A stretch of DNA of 42,141 nt from Flavobacteriales bacterium (lineage in GTDB: Bacteria; Bacteroidota; Bacteroidia; Flavobacteriales; Flavobacteriaceae): positions 4,719-46,859 of the forward strand of contig JAHEDS010000002.1 in NCBI GenBank assembly GCA_024641135.1, in the 5' to 3' direction. Below are positions 32,285-40,960 of this stretch, piece after piece. Position numbers and translations under genes: made by a program. The number at the start of each line of letters is the position of its first letter. Position 1 is the stretch's first letter. The notes under the pieces were generated by a model. It did no database searches. It saw nothing but the letters and a program-made list of their open reading frames with translations, and was not told where the DNA came from.

Positions 32285-34960
32285 ATGAAGAGTACTCAAA
32301 CAAAATACATGCGTTTATCTGGTTTAGAGCCTTTGGTACTAAATGAAAACAGCAATTTTATAAATATTGGCGAGCGAACAAATGTAGCAGGATCTCGAAA
32401 GTTTTTACGATTCATAAAAGAAGAAAAATTTGATGAAGCATTAGATATTGCACGGCATCAAGTAGATGGAGGAGCTCAGATTATTGATGTAAATATGGAT
32501 GATGGCCTCATTGATGGTAAAGAATCTATGGTTCGTTTTCTAAATTTAATTGCTGCCGAACCAGATATATCAAGAGTTCCTATAATGATTGATAGTTCTA
32601 AATGGGAAATTATTGAGGCGGGCTTGCAGGTAGTGCAAGGAAAATGTGTGGTCAACTCTATTTCCTTAAAAGAAGGAGAAGATAAATTCATCTGGGAAGC
32701 CAAACAAATTAAACGCTATGGAGCAGCTGTTATTGTAATGGCTTTTGATGAAGTTGGACAAGCTGATAATTATGAGAGGCGGATTGAAATATGTAAACGT
32801 TCTTTTAATCTATTAACAAATAAGGTCGGTTTTCCGTCTGAAGATATAATTTTCGATTTAAATATTTTTCCTGTGGCGACAGGAATGGAAGAACATCGAA
32901 AAAATGCTATTGATTTTATTGAAGCCACACGATGGGTTCGTCAAAATCTTCCAAATGTAAGCGTTAGTGGTGGTGTAAGTAACGTGTCATTTTCATTTCG
33001 AGGAAATGATGGCGTAAGGGAAGCTATGCACTCTGTTTTTTTATATCATGCTATTCAGGCAGGAATGAATATGGGTATTGTTAACCCAGCCTTATTAGAG
33101 GTATATGACGATATTCCGAAAGATTTATTGGAACATGTTGAAGATGTCATTTTGAACCGAAGAGAAGATGCTACAGAAAGATTACTTGATTTTGCTGAAA
33201 CAGTAAAGGGTTCAAAAGTTGAAAAAGGAATAGATTTATCTTGGAGAGAAAATTCGCTTCAAGAGCGTATAACACATGCTCTGGTTAAAGGCATCGATGC
33301 CTATATTATTGATGATGTTGAGACTGCAAGACTGGAAGCTGAAAAGCCAATTGATGTTATAGAAGGACATTTAATGATTGGAATGAATGTGGTTGGTGAT
33401 TTATTTGGGTCTGGAAAAATGTTTTTACCTCAAGTTGTTAAATCAGCAAGAGTGATGAAAAAGGCAGTGGCCTATTTAAACCCGTTTATTGAAGAAGAAA
33501 AAGGCGATAAACAAAAAGCTATTGGAAAAATTTTAATGGCGACTGTTAAAGGGGATGTACATGATATCGGAAAAAATATTGTGAGTGTAGTTTTGGCTTG
33601 TAATAATTATGAAATAATTGATTTGGGAGTCATGGTACCCCCAGAAAAAATTATTGAAACCGCTAAAAAAGAACAGGTTGATATCATTGGTTTGTCAGGA
33701 TTGATTACACCCTCCCTAGATGAAATGGTTTATTTAGCAAAAGAAATGGAACGCCAGAACTTTACAGTGCCTTTACTTATTGGCGGAGCCACCACTTCAA
33801 AGGCTCATACGGCTGTAAAAATAGATCCGCAATATAAAAATGCAGTAGTTCATGTAAATGATGCTTCGAGAGCTGTAACAGTTGTTGGTGATTTATTAAA
33901 TGAAAAAACTGCCAATAACTATGTGTTAAATTTAAAAAAGGATTACAATGAGTTTCGAACGAAATTTCTACAACGCGGAAAGGAGAAATCATTTATTTCT
34001 CTTATTGAAGCGAGAAAAAGAAAGTTTCAAATAAATTGGAAAGTCACTAAAATTAGTAAACCAAAAGAACTCGGGGTCCAGGTTTTAAAGCAAATCAGTT
34101 TAAAAGAATTGCTTCCTTTTATAGATTGGAGCCCATTTTTTAGAAGTTGGGATTTACATGGTAAGTATCCAGAAATTTTAAGAGATAAAGTTGTTGGTGA
34201 ACAAGCCACTCATCTGTTTGAAGATGCTCAAGTAATGATAAAAAAAATTATTTCAAAACAAGCTTTAAAACCAAAAGCTGTTTTTGGATTGTTTGAAGCG
34301 AACTCTATTAATTATGATGATATATTAATTCAAAGAAAAGGAAAAGAAATAGCCATTTTTAGGACCTTGCGACAGCAATTACAGAAAAGAGATGGAATTC
34401 CAAATTTGGCATTGGCCGATTTTATTGCGCCTAAAGAAACTGGGTTGTTAGATTATATGGGTGCGTTTTGCGTGGCTGTTTTTGGAGCTCATGAACTTGC
34501 TAATTCTTATAAGGAAAGAGAAGACGATTATAGCGCAATTATGGTGCAGGCTATTGCGGATAGATTTGCAGAGGCCTTTGCTGAATATCTCCATAAACAG
34601 GTAAGAACAAAGTATTGGGGCTACGATGTCAATGAAGAATTAACAAATGAAGAATTAATAAAAGAAAGTTATAAAGGTATTCGTCCTGCGCCAGGTTATC
34701 CAGCTTGTCCAGACCATTTAGAAAAGGAAACAATCTGGAGTCTTTTAGAGGTTGAAAAGAAAATAGGAGTGACCTTAACTGAAAGTTTAGCAATGTGGCC
34801 GGCAGCTGCGGTTTCAGGGTATTATTTTGCAAATTCTGAAGCTAAATATTTTGGTTTGGGAAAAATAACAGACGATCAGGTTGTTGATTTTGCTATTAGA
34901 AAAGGAATAAGTTATGATAAGGCAAGAAAGTGGTTGCACCCAAATCTTGCAGAAAATTAA
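32285..34960 (+). CDS. metH: Methionine synthase, folate-, cobalamin- and activation domains (split MetH)
   Basis: This 891-residue protein is the C-terminal part of MetH. Order of domains: pterin-binding ([17 protein letters not shown], then [12 protein letters not shown]), cobalamin cap and Rossmann B12 site with [14 protein letters not shown] (the His replaces the lower cobalt ligand) and [14 protein letters not shown], then the SAM-binding activation domain ([33 protein letters not shown]). It transfers methyl from methyl-folate via B12 to homocysteine bound by the partner protein. MetF, which makes the methyl-folate, follows 10 bases later. Confidence 0.95.
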   Translation: MKSTQTKYMRLSGLEPLVLNENSNFINIGERTNVAGSRKFLRFIKEEKFDEALDIARHQVDGGAQIIDVNMDDGLIDGKESMVRFLNLIAAEPDISRVPIMIDSSKWEIIEAGLQVVQGKCVVNSISLKEGEDKFIWEAKQIKRYGAAVIVMAFDEVGQADNYERRIEICKRSFNLLTNKVGFPSEDIIFDLNIFPVATGMEEHRKNAIDFIEATRWVRQNLPNVSVSGGVSNVSFSFRGNDGVREAMHSVFLYHAIQAGMNMGIVNPALLEVYDDIPKDLLEHVEDVILNRREDATERLLDFAETVKGSKVEKGIDLSWRENSLQERITHALVKGIDAYIIDDVETARLEAEKPIDVIEGHLMIGMNVVGDLFGSGKMFLPQVVKSARVMKKAVAYLNPFIEEEKGDKQKAIGKILMATVKGDVHDIGKNIVSVVLACNNYEIIDLGVMVPPEKIIETAKKEQVDIIGLSGLITPSLDEMVYLAKEMERQNFTVPLLIGGATTSKAHTAVKIDPQYKNAVVHVNDASRAVTVVGDLLNEKTANNYVLNLKKDYNEFRTKFLQRGKEKSFISLIEARKRKFQINWKVTKISKPKELGVQVLKQISLKELLPFIDWSPFFRSWDLHGKYPEILRDKVVGEQATHLFEDAQVMIKKIISKQALKPKAVFGLFEANSINYDDILIQRKGKEIAIFRTLRQQLQKRDGIPNLALADFIAPKETGLLDYMGAFCVAVFGAHELANSYKEREDDYSAIMVQAIADRFAEAFAEYLHKQVRTKYWGYDVNEELTNEELIKESYKGIRPAPGYPACPDHLEKETIWSLLEVEKKIGVTLTESLAMWPAAAVSGYYFANSEAKYFGLGKITDDQVVDFAIRKGISYDKARKWLHPNLAEN

Positions 34961-34970
34961 AATTGATTTA

Positions 34971-35927
34971 ATGAAAGTTACAGAGCATATAAAAAAAGCC
35001 AACGGGAAAACATTATTTTCATTTGAAATTATACCACCGCAAAAAGGTAAAAATATTCAAGAATTATATGATAATATTGATCCTTTAATGGAGTTTAATC
35101 CCCCTTTTATTGATGTGACAACTTCAAGAGAAGAATATGTGTATATTGAAAAAGGGCAAGGTCTTTTAGATAGAAAAATTACACGTATGCGACCTGGAAC
35201 AGTTGGTATTTGCGCAGCTATTAAGCATAAATATATTGTTGATACCATTCCTCACGTACTATGTGGTGGATTCACAAAAGAAGAAACAGAATACCTTTTA
35301 GTCGACTGCCATTATTTAGGAATTGATAATGTCATGGCATTACGTGGAGATGCCATGAAACATCAGCAATATTTTGAGGCGGCGAACGGTGGACACACCT
35401 ATGCATCCGAACTTGTTAAACAAATGAGCGATTTGAATAAGGGCAAATATTTACATGACGTAGTGGAGTCCGATTACAAAACAAATTTTTGTATAGGTGT
35501 CGCGGGTTATCCCGAAAAACATATAGAAGCACCTTCTTTAAATACCGATTTAAAACGCCTAAAAGAGAAGGTAGATGCAGGAGCCAGTTATGTTGTTACT
35601 CAAATGTTTTTTGACAATGATAAGTATTTTGAGTTTGTTGAAAAGGCGAAACAAGCGGGCATTAATGTGCCCATTATTCCAGGTATTAAGCCAATCGCTG
35701 TAAAGCGCCATTTACAATTATTGCCCCAGGTTTTTAAAATTGATATACCAGAAGCTTTAATTCTTGAAGTAGAAAAATGTAAAGATAATAGTCAGGTTCG
35801 TCAGGTTGGAATTGAATGGGCTATAAATCAATCTCAAGAACTACTTAAAGGAGGGGCTCCGGTTTTACATTATTATTCAATGGGTAAAAGCGATAATATT
35901 AAAGCCATTGCTTCCAAGATATTTTAG
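34971..35927 (+). CDS. metF: 5,10-methylenetetrahydrofolate reductase
   Basis: This FAD-dependent enzyme makes 5-methyl-tetrahydrofolate for MetH. From ATG 34971 it has 318 residues; the in-frame start at 34914 lies inside metH and is rejected. TIM-barrel marks: FSFEIIPPQKGKNIQELY, FIDVTTSREE, NVMALRGDAM, VAGYPEKHIEAPS, VVTQMFFDNDKYFEFV and IPIIPGIKPI. It is last in the riboswitch operon. Confidence 0.95.
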   Translation: MKVTEHIKKANGKTLFSFEIIPPQKGKNIQELYDNIDPLMEFNPPFIDVTTSREEYVYIEKGQGLLDRKITRMRPGTVGICAAIKHKYIVDTIPHVLCGGFTKEETEYLLVDCHYLGIDNVMALRGDAMKHQQYFEAANGGHTYASELVKQMSDLNKGKYLHDVVESDYKTNFCIGVAGYPEKHIEAPSLNTDLKRLKEKVDAGASYVVTQMFFDNDKYFEFVEKAKQAGINVPIIPGIKPIAVKRHLQLLPQVFKIDIPEALILEVEKCKDNSQVRQVGIEWAINQSQELLKGGAPVLHYYSMGKSDNIKAIASKIF

Positions 35928-35936
35928 TTATTCTAT

Positions 35937-35944
35937 TATTTTTG
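35937..35944 (+). promoter_or_regulatory. Candidate -7 element for the acyloxyacyl hydrolase/GIN gene pair
   Basis: TATTTTTG matches TAnnTTTG exactly, 19 bases before the ATG at 35964. It lies right after the metF stop codon, suggesting an independent promoter. Confidence 0.5.
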
Positions 35945-35963
35945 TGATATTAGCAACTTGTTG

Positions 35964-37064
35964 ATGAGGCAAATTATTATTTGTATTTTTTGTATTTATT
36001 ATGGATTGTTGTTTTCTCAAGAAAAGCAAAATACTTCGTATATAGATATCAATTATTTTAAAGGAAATATTGCCTTACATAACAATGATATTCTTCATCT
36101 AATAACAGGCCATCCTGAAGGTGTAATTTTAAGTTGGAACAAAAAGACTTTTGGTTATAATGATTGGGAACATCTATATAATTATCCGGATTATGGTTTT
36201 TCCTTTTCTTATCAGAATCTAAAAAATGAAGTTTTAGGTAAAAACTATGCACTTCATGCACATTATAATTTTTATTTTTTTAAACGAAATGTAATGTTTC
36301 GTATTGGTCAGGGATTAGCCTTAACTACAAATCCGTATGACAAAGAATCAAATTACAGAAATAATGCCTTCGGATCCAAATTGTTAAGTGCTACCTATAT
36401 TATGCTTAATTATAAAAAAGAACGACTTTTTGATCGAGTTGGATTACAAACTGGTTTTTCTCTTTTGCATTATTCAAATGGTAACATAAAAGCCCCAAAC
36501 ACCAGCATTAATTCTATTACTTTTAATCTTGGAATCACCTATAGTTTAGATGATGAAGAACCAGAATTTTTTGTTGCCGATAGTTCCAAAATCAAAAGAA
36601 AATTTGTTGAACCACTAAAATATAATTTGGCTTTAAGAAGCGGTATTAATGAAAGCGATGTTGTCGGGAGTGGTCAGTTTCCTTTTTATGTGGTTTCTGC
36701 ATATATGGATAAAAGATTAAATAGAAAGAGCGCTATCCAATTTGGTGCCGACATCTTTTTTTCAAAGTTTTTAAAGGAATATATTTATTATAGGTCGGTA
36801 TCATTTCCAGAGGAACCAACGACTGGAAATGAGGATTATAAACGTATTGGTTTAATCGTGGGTCATGAGTTATTTGTTAATAGAATGTCGTTAGAAACAC
36901 AGTTAGGATATTACATATATTACCCATTTGATTTTGAAGGGAAAACCTATATTAGAATTGGATTAAAACGATATTTTGGAAATAATTGGTTTGGTAGTAT
37001 ATCATTAAAATCTCATGCGGCAAAGGCCGAAGCCGTGGAGTTTGGACTAGGATTAAGATTATGA
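35964..37064 (+). CDS. Acyloxyacyl hydrolase (PagL-like lipid A 3-O-deacylase) family protein
   Basis: This outer-membrane beta-barrel type protein of 366 residues has a signal peptide (IIICIFCIYYGLLFSQ). The PagL motif appears as LLHYSNGNIKAP (catalytic His169 and Ser171 counted from ATG 35964), and alternating hydrophobic strands run to the C-terminal aromatic/Leu end (EFGLGLRL). It probably trims acyl chains from lipid A or related lipids at the outer membrane. The chosen ATG follows two in-frame TTG codons at 35958 and 35961. Its stop overlaps the GIN gene by 4 bases (ATGA). It is longer than classical PagL (~180 residues), as is usual for Bacteroidota members. Confidence 0.78.
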   Translation: MRQIIICIFCIYYGLLFSQEKQNTSYIDINYFKGNIALHNNDILHLITGHPEGVILSWNKKTFGYNDWEHLYNYPDYGFSFSYQNLKNEVLGKNYALHAHYNFYFFKRNVMFRIGQGLALTTNPYDKESNYRNNAFGSKLLSATYIMLNYKKERLFDRVGLQTGFSLLHYSNGNIKAPNTSINSITFNLGITYSLDDEEPEFFVADSSKIKRKFVEPLKYNLALRSGINESDVVGSGQFPFYVVSAYMDKRLNRKSAIQFGADIFFSKFLKEYIYYRSVSFPEEPTTGNEDYKRIGLIVGHELFVNRMSLETQLGYYIYYPFDFEGKTYIRIGLKRYFGNNWFGSISLKSHAAKAEAVEFGLGLRL

Positions 37065-37807
37065 GCAAATTAGGATATATAGTGTTAGTTTTTTTAGTTG
37101 CTTCCTGTAGCGGGGAAAATGTAGGCAATTGTTTTCAAACTGAAGGACGTATTATTCAGGAAGAAATATCTTTAGATCAATTTGATAAAATTTTAGTAAA
37201 TAGAAATATTGAATTAACAATAAAACAGGGTAACCTTCAAAAGGTAATAATTGAAACAGGTAATAATTTATTGGATGATGTTGAGGTTATTGTAGATAAT
37301 GGTAAACTTATTTTGAATGATAATAATAGCTGTAATTATGTGCGTGATTATGGTATTACAAAAGTGTATGTTACTTCACCTAATATCACAGAAATACGAA
37401 GCTCAACACAATACGATATCAGTTCAGATGGCGTTTTAACCTATCCAGCTTTAACTATCTTATCAGAAGACTATAATGCACCAGAAACATTTACCGTTGG
37501 TAATTTCAGACTTAATATTGATACTTCAAGTTTAAATGTTGTTTTTAACAATTTATCAAATGCTTATATTACTGGTAAGACAAATAATTTAAATGTAACT
37601 TTTGCCTCAGGGACATCTAGATTTGAAGGAAGAAATCTAATAGCACAAAAAGTATATGTCTGGAATAGGAGCTCTAATGATATAATTATCAATCCAATTC
37701 AGGAGATAACAGGAAAAATATCTGGAACAGGTAATGTTATTTGTAAGAGCCGACCACCAAAAGTTAATGTGGTTGAACTGTATAAAGGACGTCTTATTTT
37801 TGAATAA
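37061..37807 (+). CDS. GIN-domain (DUF2807) lipoprotein
   Basis: This 248-residue protein carries a lipoprotein signal (YIVLVFLVASC, Cys16) and a right-handed repeat-like beta domain typical of GIN/DUF2807 putative auto-transporter adhesins: ISLDQFDKILVNRNIELTIKQG, YVTSPNITEIRSS, GTSRFEGRNL and GKISGTGNVICKS. It is likely periplasmic and anchored. It is translationally coupled to the acyloxyacyl hydrolase by ATGA. The stop codon directly abuts the stop codon of gldA on the other strand. Function unknown. Confidence 0.8.
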   Translation: MSKLGYIVLVFLVASCSGENVGNCFQTEGRIIQEEISLDQFDKILVNRNIELTIKQGNLQKVIIETGNNLLDDVEVIVDNGKLILNDNNSCNYVRDYGITKVYVTSPNITEIRSSTQYDISSDGVLTYPALTILSEDYNAPETFTVGNFRLNIDTSSLNVVFNNLSNAYITGKTNNLNVTFASGTSRFEGRNLIAQKVYVWNRSSNDIIINPIQEITGKISGTGNVICKSRPPKVNVVELYKGRLIFE

Positions 37808-38704
37808 TTAGTGGCTAGTTAATTCTCTAAACATACTTTCCAAACTGGCATTTTTTTGATTAAGTTGTAAAATTTTAAGTTGGTTATCATGCGCAAAATC
37901 AAAGACATAAGAACGCATGTCTTCAGATGTTTTAAAAGTGATTTCATAAATAAAACCATGTGGATTTATAACGGTCTTAACTTTAGGTAATTTCATTAAA
38001 AAAGCATCTTCAACTCTAAAGTCAAATTCAACTATAACGGTTTGCTCTTTACCTTCTTGAAGTTCCATTAATTTTTTGTCGGCTACGATTTCACCTTTGT
38101 TAATAATGATAACACGATCGCACATCGCTTCTACTTCTTGCATAATGTGTGTGGATAAAAAGACTGTCTTTGTTTTTCCAATAGTTTTAATCAAGTTTCT
38201 AATATCCACTAATTGGTTTGGGTCTAAGCCCGTAGTAGGTTCGTCAAGAATTAAAACCTCCGGGTCATGCAATAAAGCACAGGCTAATCCAACACGTTGA
38301 CGATAGCCTTTAGAAAGTTGTCCTATTTTTTTATGCGATTCAGGAGTTAACCCCGTTAGTTCAATAACCTCTATAATGCGTTCTTTAGAAATTTTATAAA
38401 CCTGTGCATTAAATGCTAAATATTCTTTAACAAACATGTCTAAATAAAGTGGGTTATTTTCAGGCAAATAACCTACACTTTTTTGAACACTTTTTGCGTT
38501 TTTAGTAACATCAAATGAATTTACTTTAATGTTACCAGAAGAGGCATTTATATAAGTTGTCAAAATTTTCATCATCGTTGATTTTCCTGCGCCATTCGGA
38601 CCTAAAAAACCAACAATTTCTGGTTTAGAAACCTTAAAAGAGATATTATTTAAAGCTTTTTGGTTTCCGTAAAGTTTTGAAACCCCAATTACTTCTATTG
38701 ACAT
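37808..38704 (-). CDS. gldA: Gliding-motility ABC transporter ATP-binding protein
   Basis: This 298-residue ABC ATPase has Walker A GFLGPNGAGKSTMMKIL, Q-loop near GYLPENNPLY, signature LSKGYRQRVGLACALLHDP, Walker B VLILDEPTTGLDPNQ and the switch His in FLSTHIMQEVEAM. Length and the C-terminal ~80-residue extension fit GldA, needed with GldF/GldG for gliding in Flavobacterium johnsoniae; the permease genes are not in the window. It is convergent with the GIN gene with no spacer. A generic ABC-2 exporter ATPase is the alternative. Confidence 0.85.
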   Translation of the reverse strand: MSIEVIGVSKLYGNQKALNNISFKVSKPEIVGFLGPNGAGKSTMMKILTTYINASSGNIKVNSFDVTKNAKSVQKSVGYLPENNPLYLDMFVKEYLAFNAQVYKISKERIIEVIELTGLTPESHKKIGQLSKGYRQRVGLACALLHDPEVLILDEPTTGLDPNQLVDIRNLIKTIGKTKTVFLSTHIMQEVEAMCDRVIIINKGEIVADKKLMELQEGKEQTVIVEFDFRVEDAFLMKLPKVKTVINPHGFIYEITFKTSEDMRSYVFDFAHDNQLKILQLNQKNASLESMFRELTSH

Positions 38705-38720
38705 ATTGAAATTGTTTGCT

Positions 38721-38728
38721 CAAAAATA
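38721..38728 (-). promoter_or_regulatory. Promoter -7 element for gldA
   Basis: On the minus strand TATTTTTG matches TAnnTTTG exactly, about 16 bases before the gldA ATG. A possible -33 zone (GTTTAAA) lies ~18 bases upstream. Confidence 0.5.
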
Positions 38729-38808
38729 ATGATTATATAATTTAAACGAAGATTTACTTTGAATTCTTTAAAACTTTTGTATTAAATATAAAAAAAGGGT
38801 AGTACAAT

Positions 38809-38838
38809 TTTGATTTGTTAAAATATTATTTACTTTAG
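38809..38838 (+). promoter_or_regulatory. Promoter for the aromatic leader and pheA operon
   Basis: TTTG (38809-38812), 18 bases, TACTTTAG (38831-38838) is one base off the TAnnTTTG consensus. Transcription would begin a few bases before the leader ATG at 38848, leaving almost no 5' UTR. Confidence 0.5.
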
Positions 38839-38847
38839 CGATTCATT

Positions 38848-38931
38848 ATGAAAACAATAGTAGGTTACACATATTTTAGCAATTGGTTTTATTTCTTTTT
38901 TAGCAAAGAAATCGAGACGTTGTATGTGTAA
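38848..38931 (+). CDS. Aromatic-rich leader peptide of the pheA operon attenuator
   Basis: The 27-codon ORF runs from ATG 38848 to TAA 38929-38931. Residues 7-18 read YTYFSNWFYFFF; overall there are five Phe, four Tyr and one Trp. The last third of the coding sequence contains ATCGAGAC (38911-38918), the complement of the 5' arm of the downstream terminator. This is the classical leader-peptide design for ribosome-mediated attenuation, equivalent in role to E. coli pheL but unrelated in sequence. Phe starvation should stall ribosomes at codons 14-18, and Tyr or Trp shortage may also contribute. I call it real on the agreement of residue content, position and RNA pairing. Confidence 0.85.
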   Translation: MKTIVGYTYFSNWFYFFFSKEIETLYV

Positions 38932-38984
38932 TTTATAAGAAATAAATTTGAATATAAGTCTCGATGGAAATCGGGACTTTTTTT
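38911..38984 (+). terminator. Transcription attenuator (antiterminator/terminator pair) before pheA
   Basis: Terminator: AAGTCTCGAT (38956-38965), loop GGAA, ATCGGGACTT (38970-38979) with one G-T pair, then a T tract to 38984. Antiterminator: ATCGAGAC (38911-38918) inside the leader ORF pairs perfectly over 8 bases with GTCTCGAT (38958-38965), the terminator's 5' arm. A ribosome finishing the leader covers 38911-38918 and lets the terminator form; a ribosome stalled upstream leaves it free. The terminator ends 6 bases before the pheA ATG. Confidence 0.88.
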
Positions 38985-38990
38985 ATATAT

Positions 38991-39818
38991 ATGATAAAAA
39001 CTGTAGCCATACAAGGAGTAAAAGGGTCGTTCCATCATATTGTGTCTCAGGAGTATTTTAATAAACCTGTAGATGTCATTGAATGTTTAACTTTTGATGA
39101 AGTTGTAGAATCCTTGATTAGTAATAAAAGTGATGCTGTTATTATGGCTTTAGAGAATTCTATTGCGGGATCGATCATTCCTAATTACGCCTTAATAAAT
39201 AAATATAATTTGCATATTGTTGGAGAACATTATTTAGATATTCAACATAATTTAATGGCTTTGCCAAATCAAAAAATTGAAGACATTAAAGAAGTGTATT
39301 CACATCCTATGGCATTACTTCAATGTATGGAATTCTTTAAAGAATATCCTCAAATTAAATTAGTTGAAGATAAGGATACGGCCGAGGTTGCTGAACGTAT
39401 TCATAAGAATCAACTAAAACATGTAGGGGCCATTGCCAGTGTTATGGCGGCAAATCTTTTTGAACTAGATATATTGGCGCACAGCATTCAAACTATTAAG
39501 CACAACGAAACAAGGTTTGCAGTTGTAAAACGAGTAAACTCTGAAATTCCGGAATCTGAAATAAATAAAGCATCGTTAAAGTTTGAAACTGATCACAAGC
39601 GAGGCAGTTTGGCAGCTATTTTAAATGTGATGAGTGATTGTAAATTGAATTTAACAAAAATTCAATCTTTGCCCATCATTGAAACGCCTTGGAAATACTC
39701 TTTTTTTGTTGATGTAACTTTTGAAACTTATAATGATTTTGTAAAGGCGAAATCAATATTGAAAATAATGGCTCAAGGAATAAAAATATTAGGTGAATAT
39801 AAAAATGCCAAGTTATGA
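38991..39818 (+). CDS. pheA: Prephenate dehydratase with ACT domain
   Basis: It converts prephenate to phenylpyruvate. The 275-residue protein (ATG 38991; the in-frame ATG 38964 lies inside the terminator loop and is rejected) has AIQGVKGSFHHIVSQEYF, VIMALENSIAGSIIPNY, the HNETRFAVVKR catalytic Thr-Arg-Phe, and a C-terminal ACT domain from ~190 (HKRGSLAAILNVMSDCKLNL). The usual Phe-binding Glu-Ser-Arg-Pro motif reads Gln-Ser-Leu-Pro here. No chorismate mutase domain is fused; that activity probably resides in the downstream DAHP synthase. First enzyme gene after the attenuator. Confidence 0.93.
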   Translation: MIKTVAIQGVKGSFHHIVSQEYFNKPVDVIECLTFDEVVESLISNKSDAVIMALENSIAGSIIPNYALINKYNLHIVGEHYLDIQHNLMALPNQKIEDIKEVYSHPMALLQCMEFFKEYPQIKLVEDKDTAEVAERIHKNQLKHVGAIASVMAANLFELDILAHSIQTIKHNETRFAVVKRVNSEIPESEINKASLKFETDHKRGSLAAILNVMSDCKLNLTKIQSLPIIETPWKYSFFVDVTFETYNDFVKAKSILKIMAQGIKILGEYKNAKL

Positions 39819-40960
39819 TTGAAGTAGCTAACAGATTACACACGGTTGAAGAATATTATTTCTCAAAAAAATTAAGAGAAGTTAATATGCTTATAGCCAA
39901 TGGAAAACCAATTATCAATTTAGGAATTGGTAGCCCAGATCTGCAACCACCGCAAAAAGTACTGGATGCAATTACTGAAAGCCTTCAAAATCCTAACGCA
40001 CATAAATACCAAAGCTATCAAGGTTTGCCTGAACTTAGAGAAGCTATGGCGGCATTTTATAAAGAACATTTTAATGTGTCATTAAGCCCACAAAACGAAG
40101 TGTTACCTCTTATGGGTAGTAAGGAAGGTATTATGCACATTTCAATGGCATATTTAAATGAGGGTGATGAGGTTTTAATTCCTAATCCAGGTTATCCTAC
40201 TTACGAATCTGTAACAAAATTAGTTGGCGCTAATCCGGTGTTTTATGAACTGGATGCCAGCAATAATTGGTCTCCAGATTTAAAAACTTTATCAAAAAGA
40301 GATTTAAGTAAAGTCAAGATTATGTGGGTTAATTATCCACATATGCCAACAGGTGTACTTCCAGCAAAATCATTATTTGAAGATCTGGTAGCATTTGCGA
40401 AAAAACATAATATTTTAATTGTAAATGATAATCCATATAGTTTTGTTTTAAATGATATGCAAAAAAGTCTGTTAAGTGTTCCAGGGGCTAAGGAGGTATG
40501 TTTAGAACTTAATTCTTTAAGTAAAACGTTTAATATGGCTGGTTGGAGAGTAGGTATGGTAGTTGGAAATAGTAATCACATCAGCAATATATTAAAGGTG
40601 AAAAGTAATATGGACTCAGGGATGTTTTATGGTATTCAAAAAGGAGCTATCGAAGCCTTAAAATGTACTAAAATGTGGTATGTTACTTTAAATAGTGTTT
40701 ATCAAAAGCGAAGAAATTTAGTCTGGCAATTAGCAGATGCTTTCAATTGTACGTACGATAAAGATGCTACAGGTCTTTTTGTTTGGGCTAAATTACCAAC
40801 CCACTTAACATCGGAAGCATTTATAGATTCAGTACTTAAAAACAATCATATTTTTATTACGCCGGGAACCATTTTTGGAAGTAAAGGAGAGGGCTATATA
40901 AGATTTTCATTATGTGCTAGTACCGAAGTTTTAGAAGAAGCAATAGCAAGAGTTAAATGA
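39815..40960 (+). CDS. Class I/II PLP aminotransferase, probably aromatic amino acid transaminase
   Basis: This 381-residue fold-type-I aminotransferase has LGIGSPDLQPPQKVLDAI, the YQGLPELREAMA region, VNYPHMPTGVLPA (the usual Asn-Pro-x-Asn-Pro-Thr-Gly turned Asn-Tyr-Pro-His-Met-Pro-Thr-Gly), VNDNPYSFV, and the PLP Lys in LNSLSKTFNMAGWRVGMVVG. It starts in the pheA stop (ATGA) and ends over tyrA (ATGA). The position between pheA and tyrA suggests final transamination of phenylpyruvate and hydroxyphenylpyruvate, or of a precursor. Confidence 0.88.
   Translation: MIEVANRLHTVEEYYFSKKLREVNMLIANGKPIINLGIGSPDLQPPQKVLDAITESLQNPNAHKYQSYQGLPELREAMAAFYKEHFNVSLSPQNEVLPLMGSKEGIMHISMAYLNEGDEVLIPNPGYPTYESVTKLVGANPVFYELDASNNWSPDLKTLSKRDLSKVKIMWVNYPHMPTGVLPAKSLFEDLVAFAKKHNILIVNDNPYSFVLNDMQKSLLSVPGAKEVCLELNSLSKTFNMAGWRVGMVVGNSNHISNILKVKSNMDSGMFYGIQKGAIEALKCTKMWYVTLNSVYQKRRNLVWQLADAFNCTYDKDATGLFVWAKLPTHLTSEAFIDSVLKNNHIFITPGTIFGSKGEGYIRFSLCASTEVLEEAIARVK

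Noticed and set aside
38964-38990. In-frame ATG upstream of pheA giving a nine-residue N-terminal extension
   Set aside because: It lies within the terminator hairpin and T tract of the attenuator, and family proteins begin at the IKTVAIQG strand; ATG 38991 fits better.
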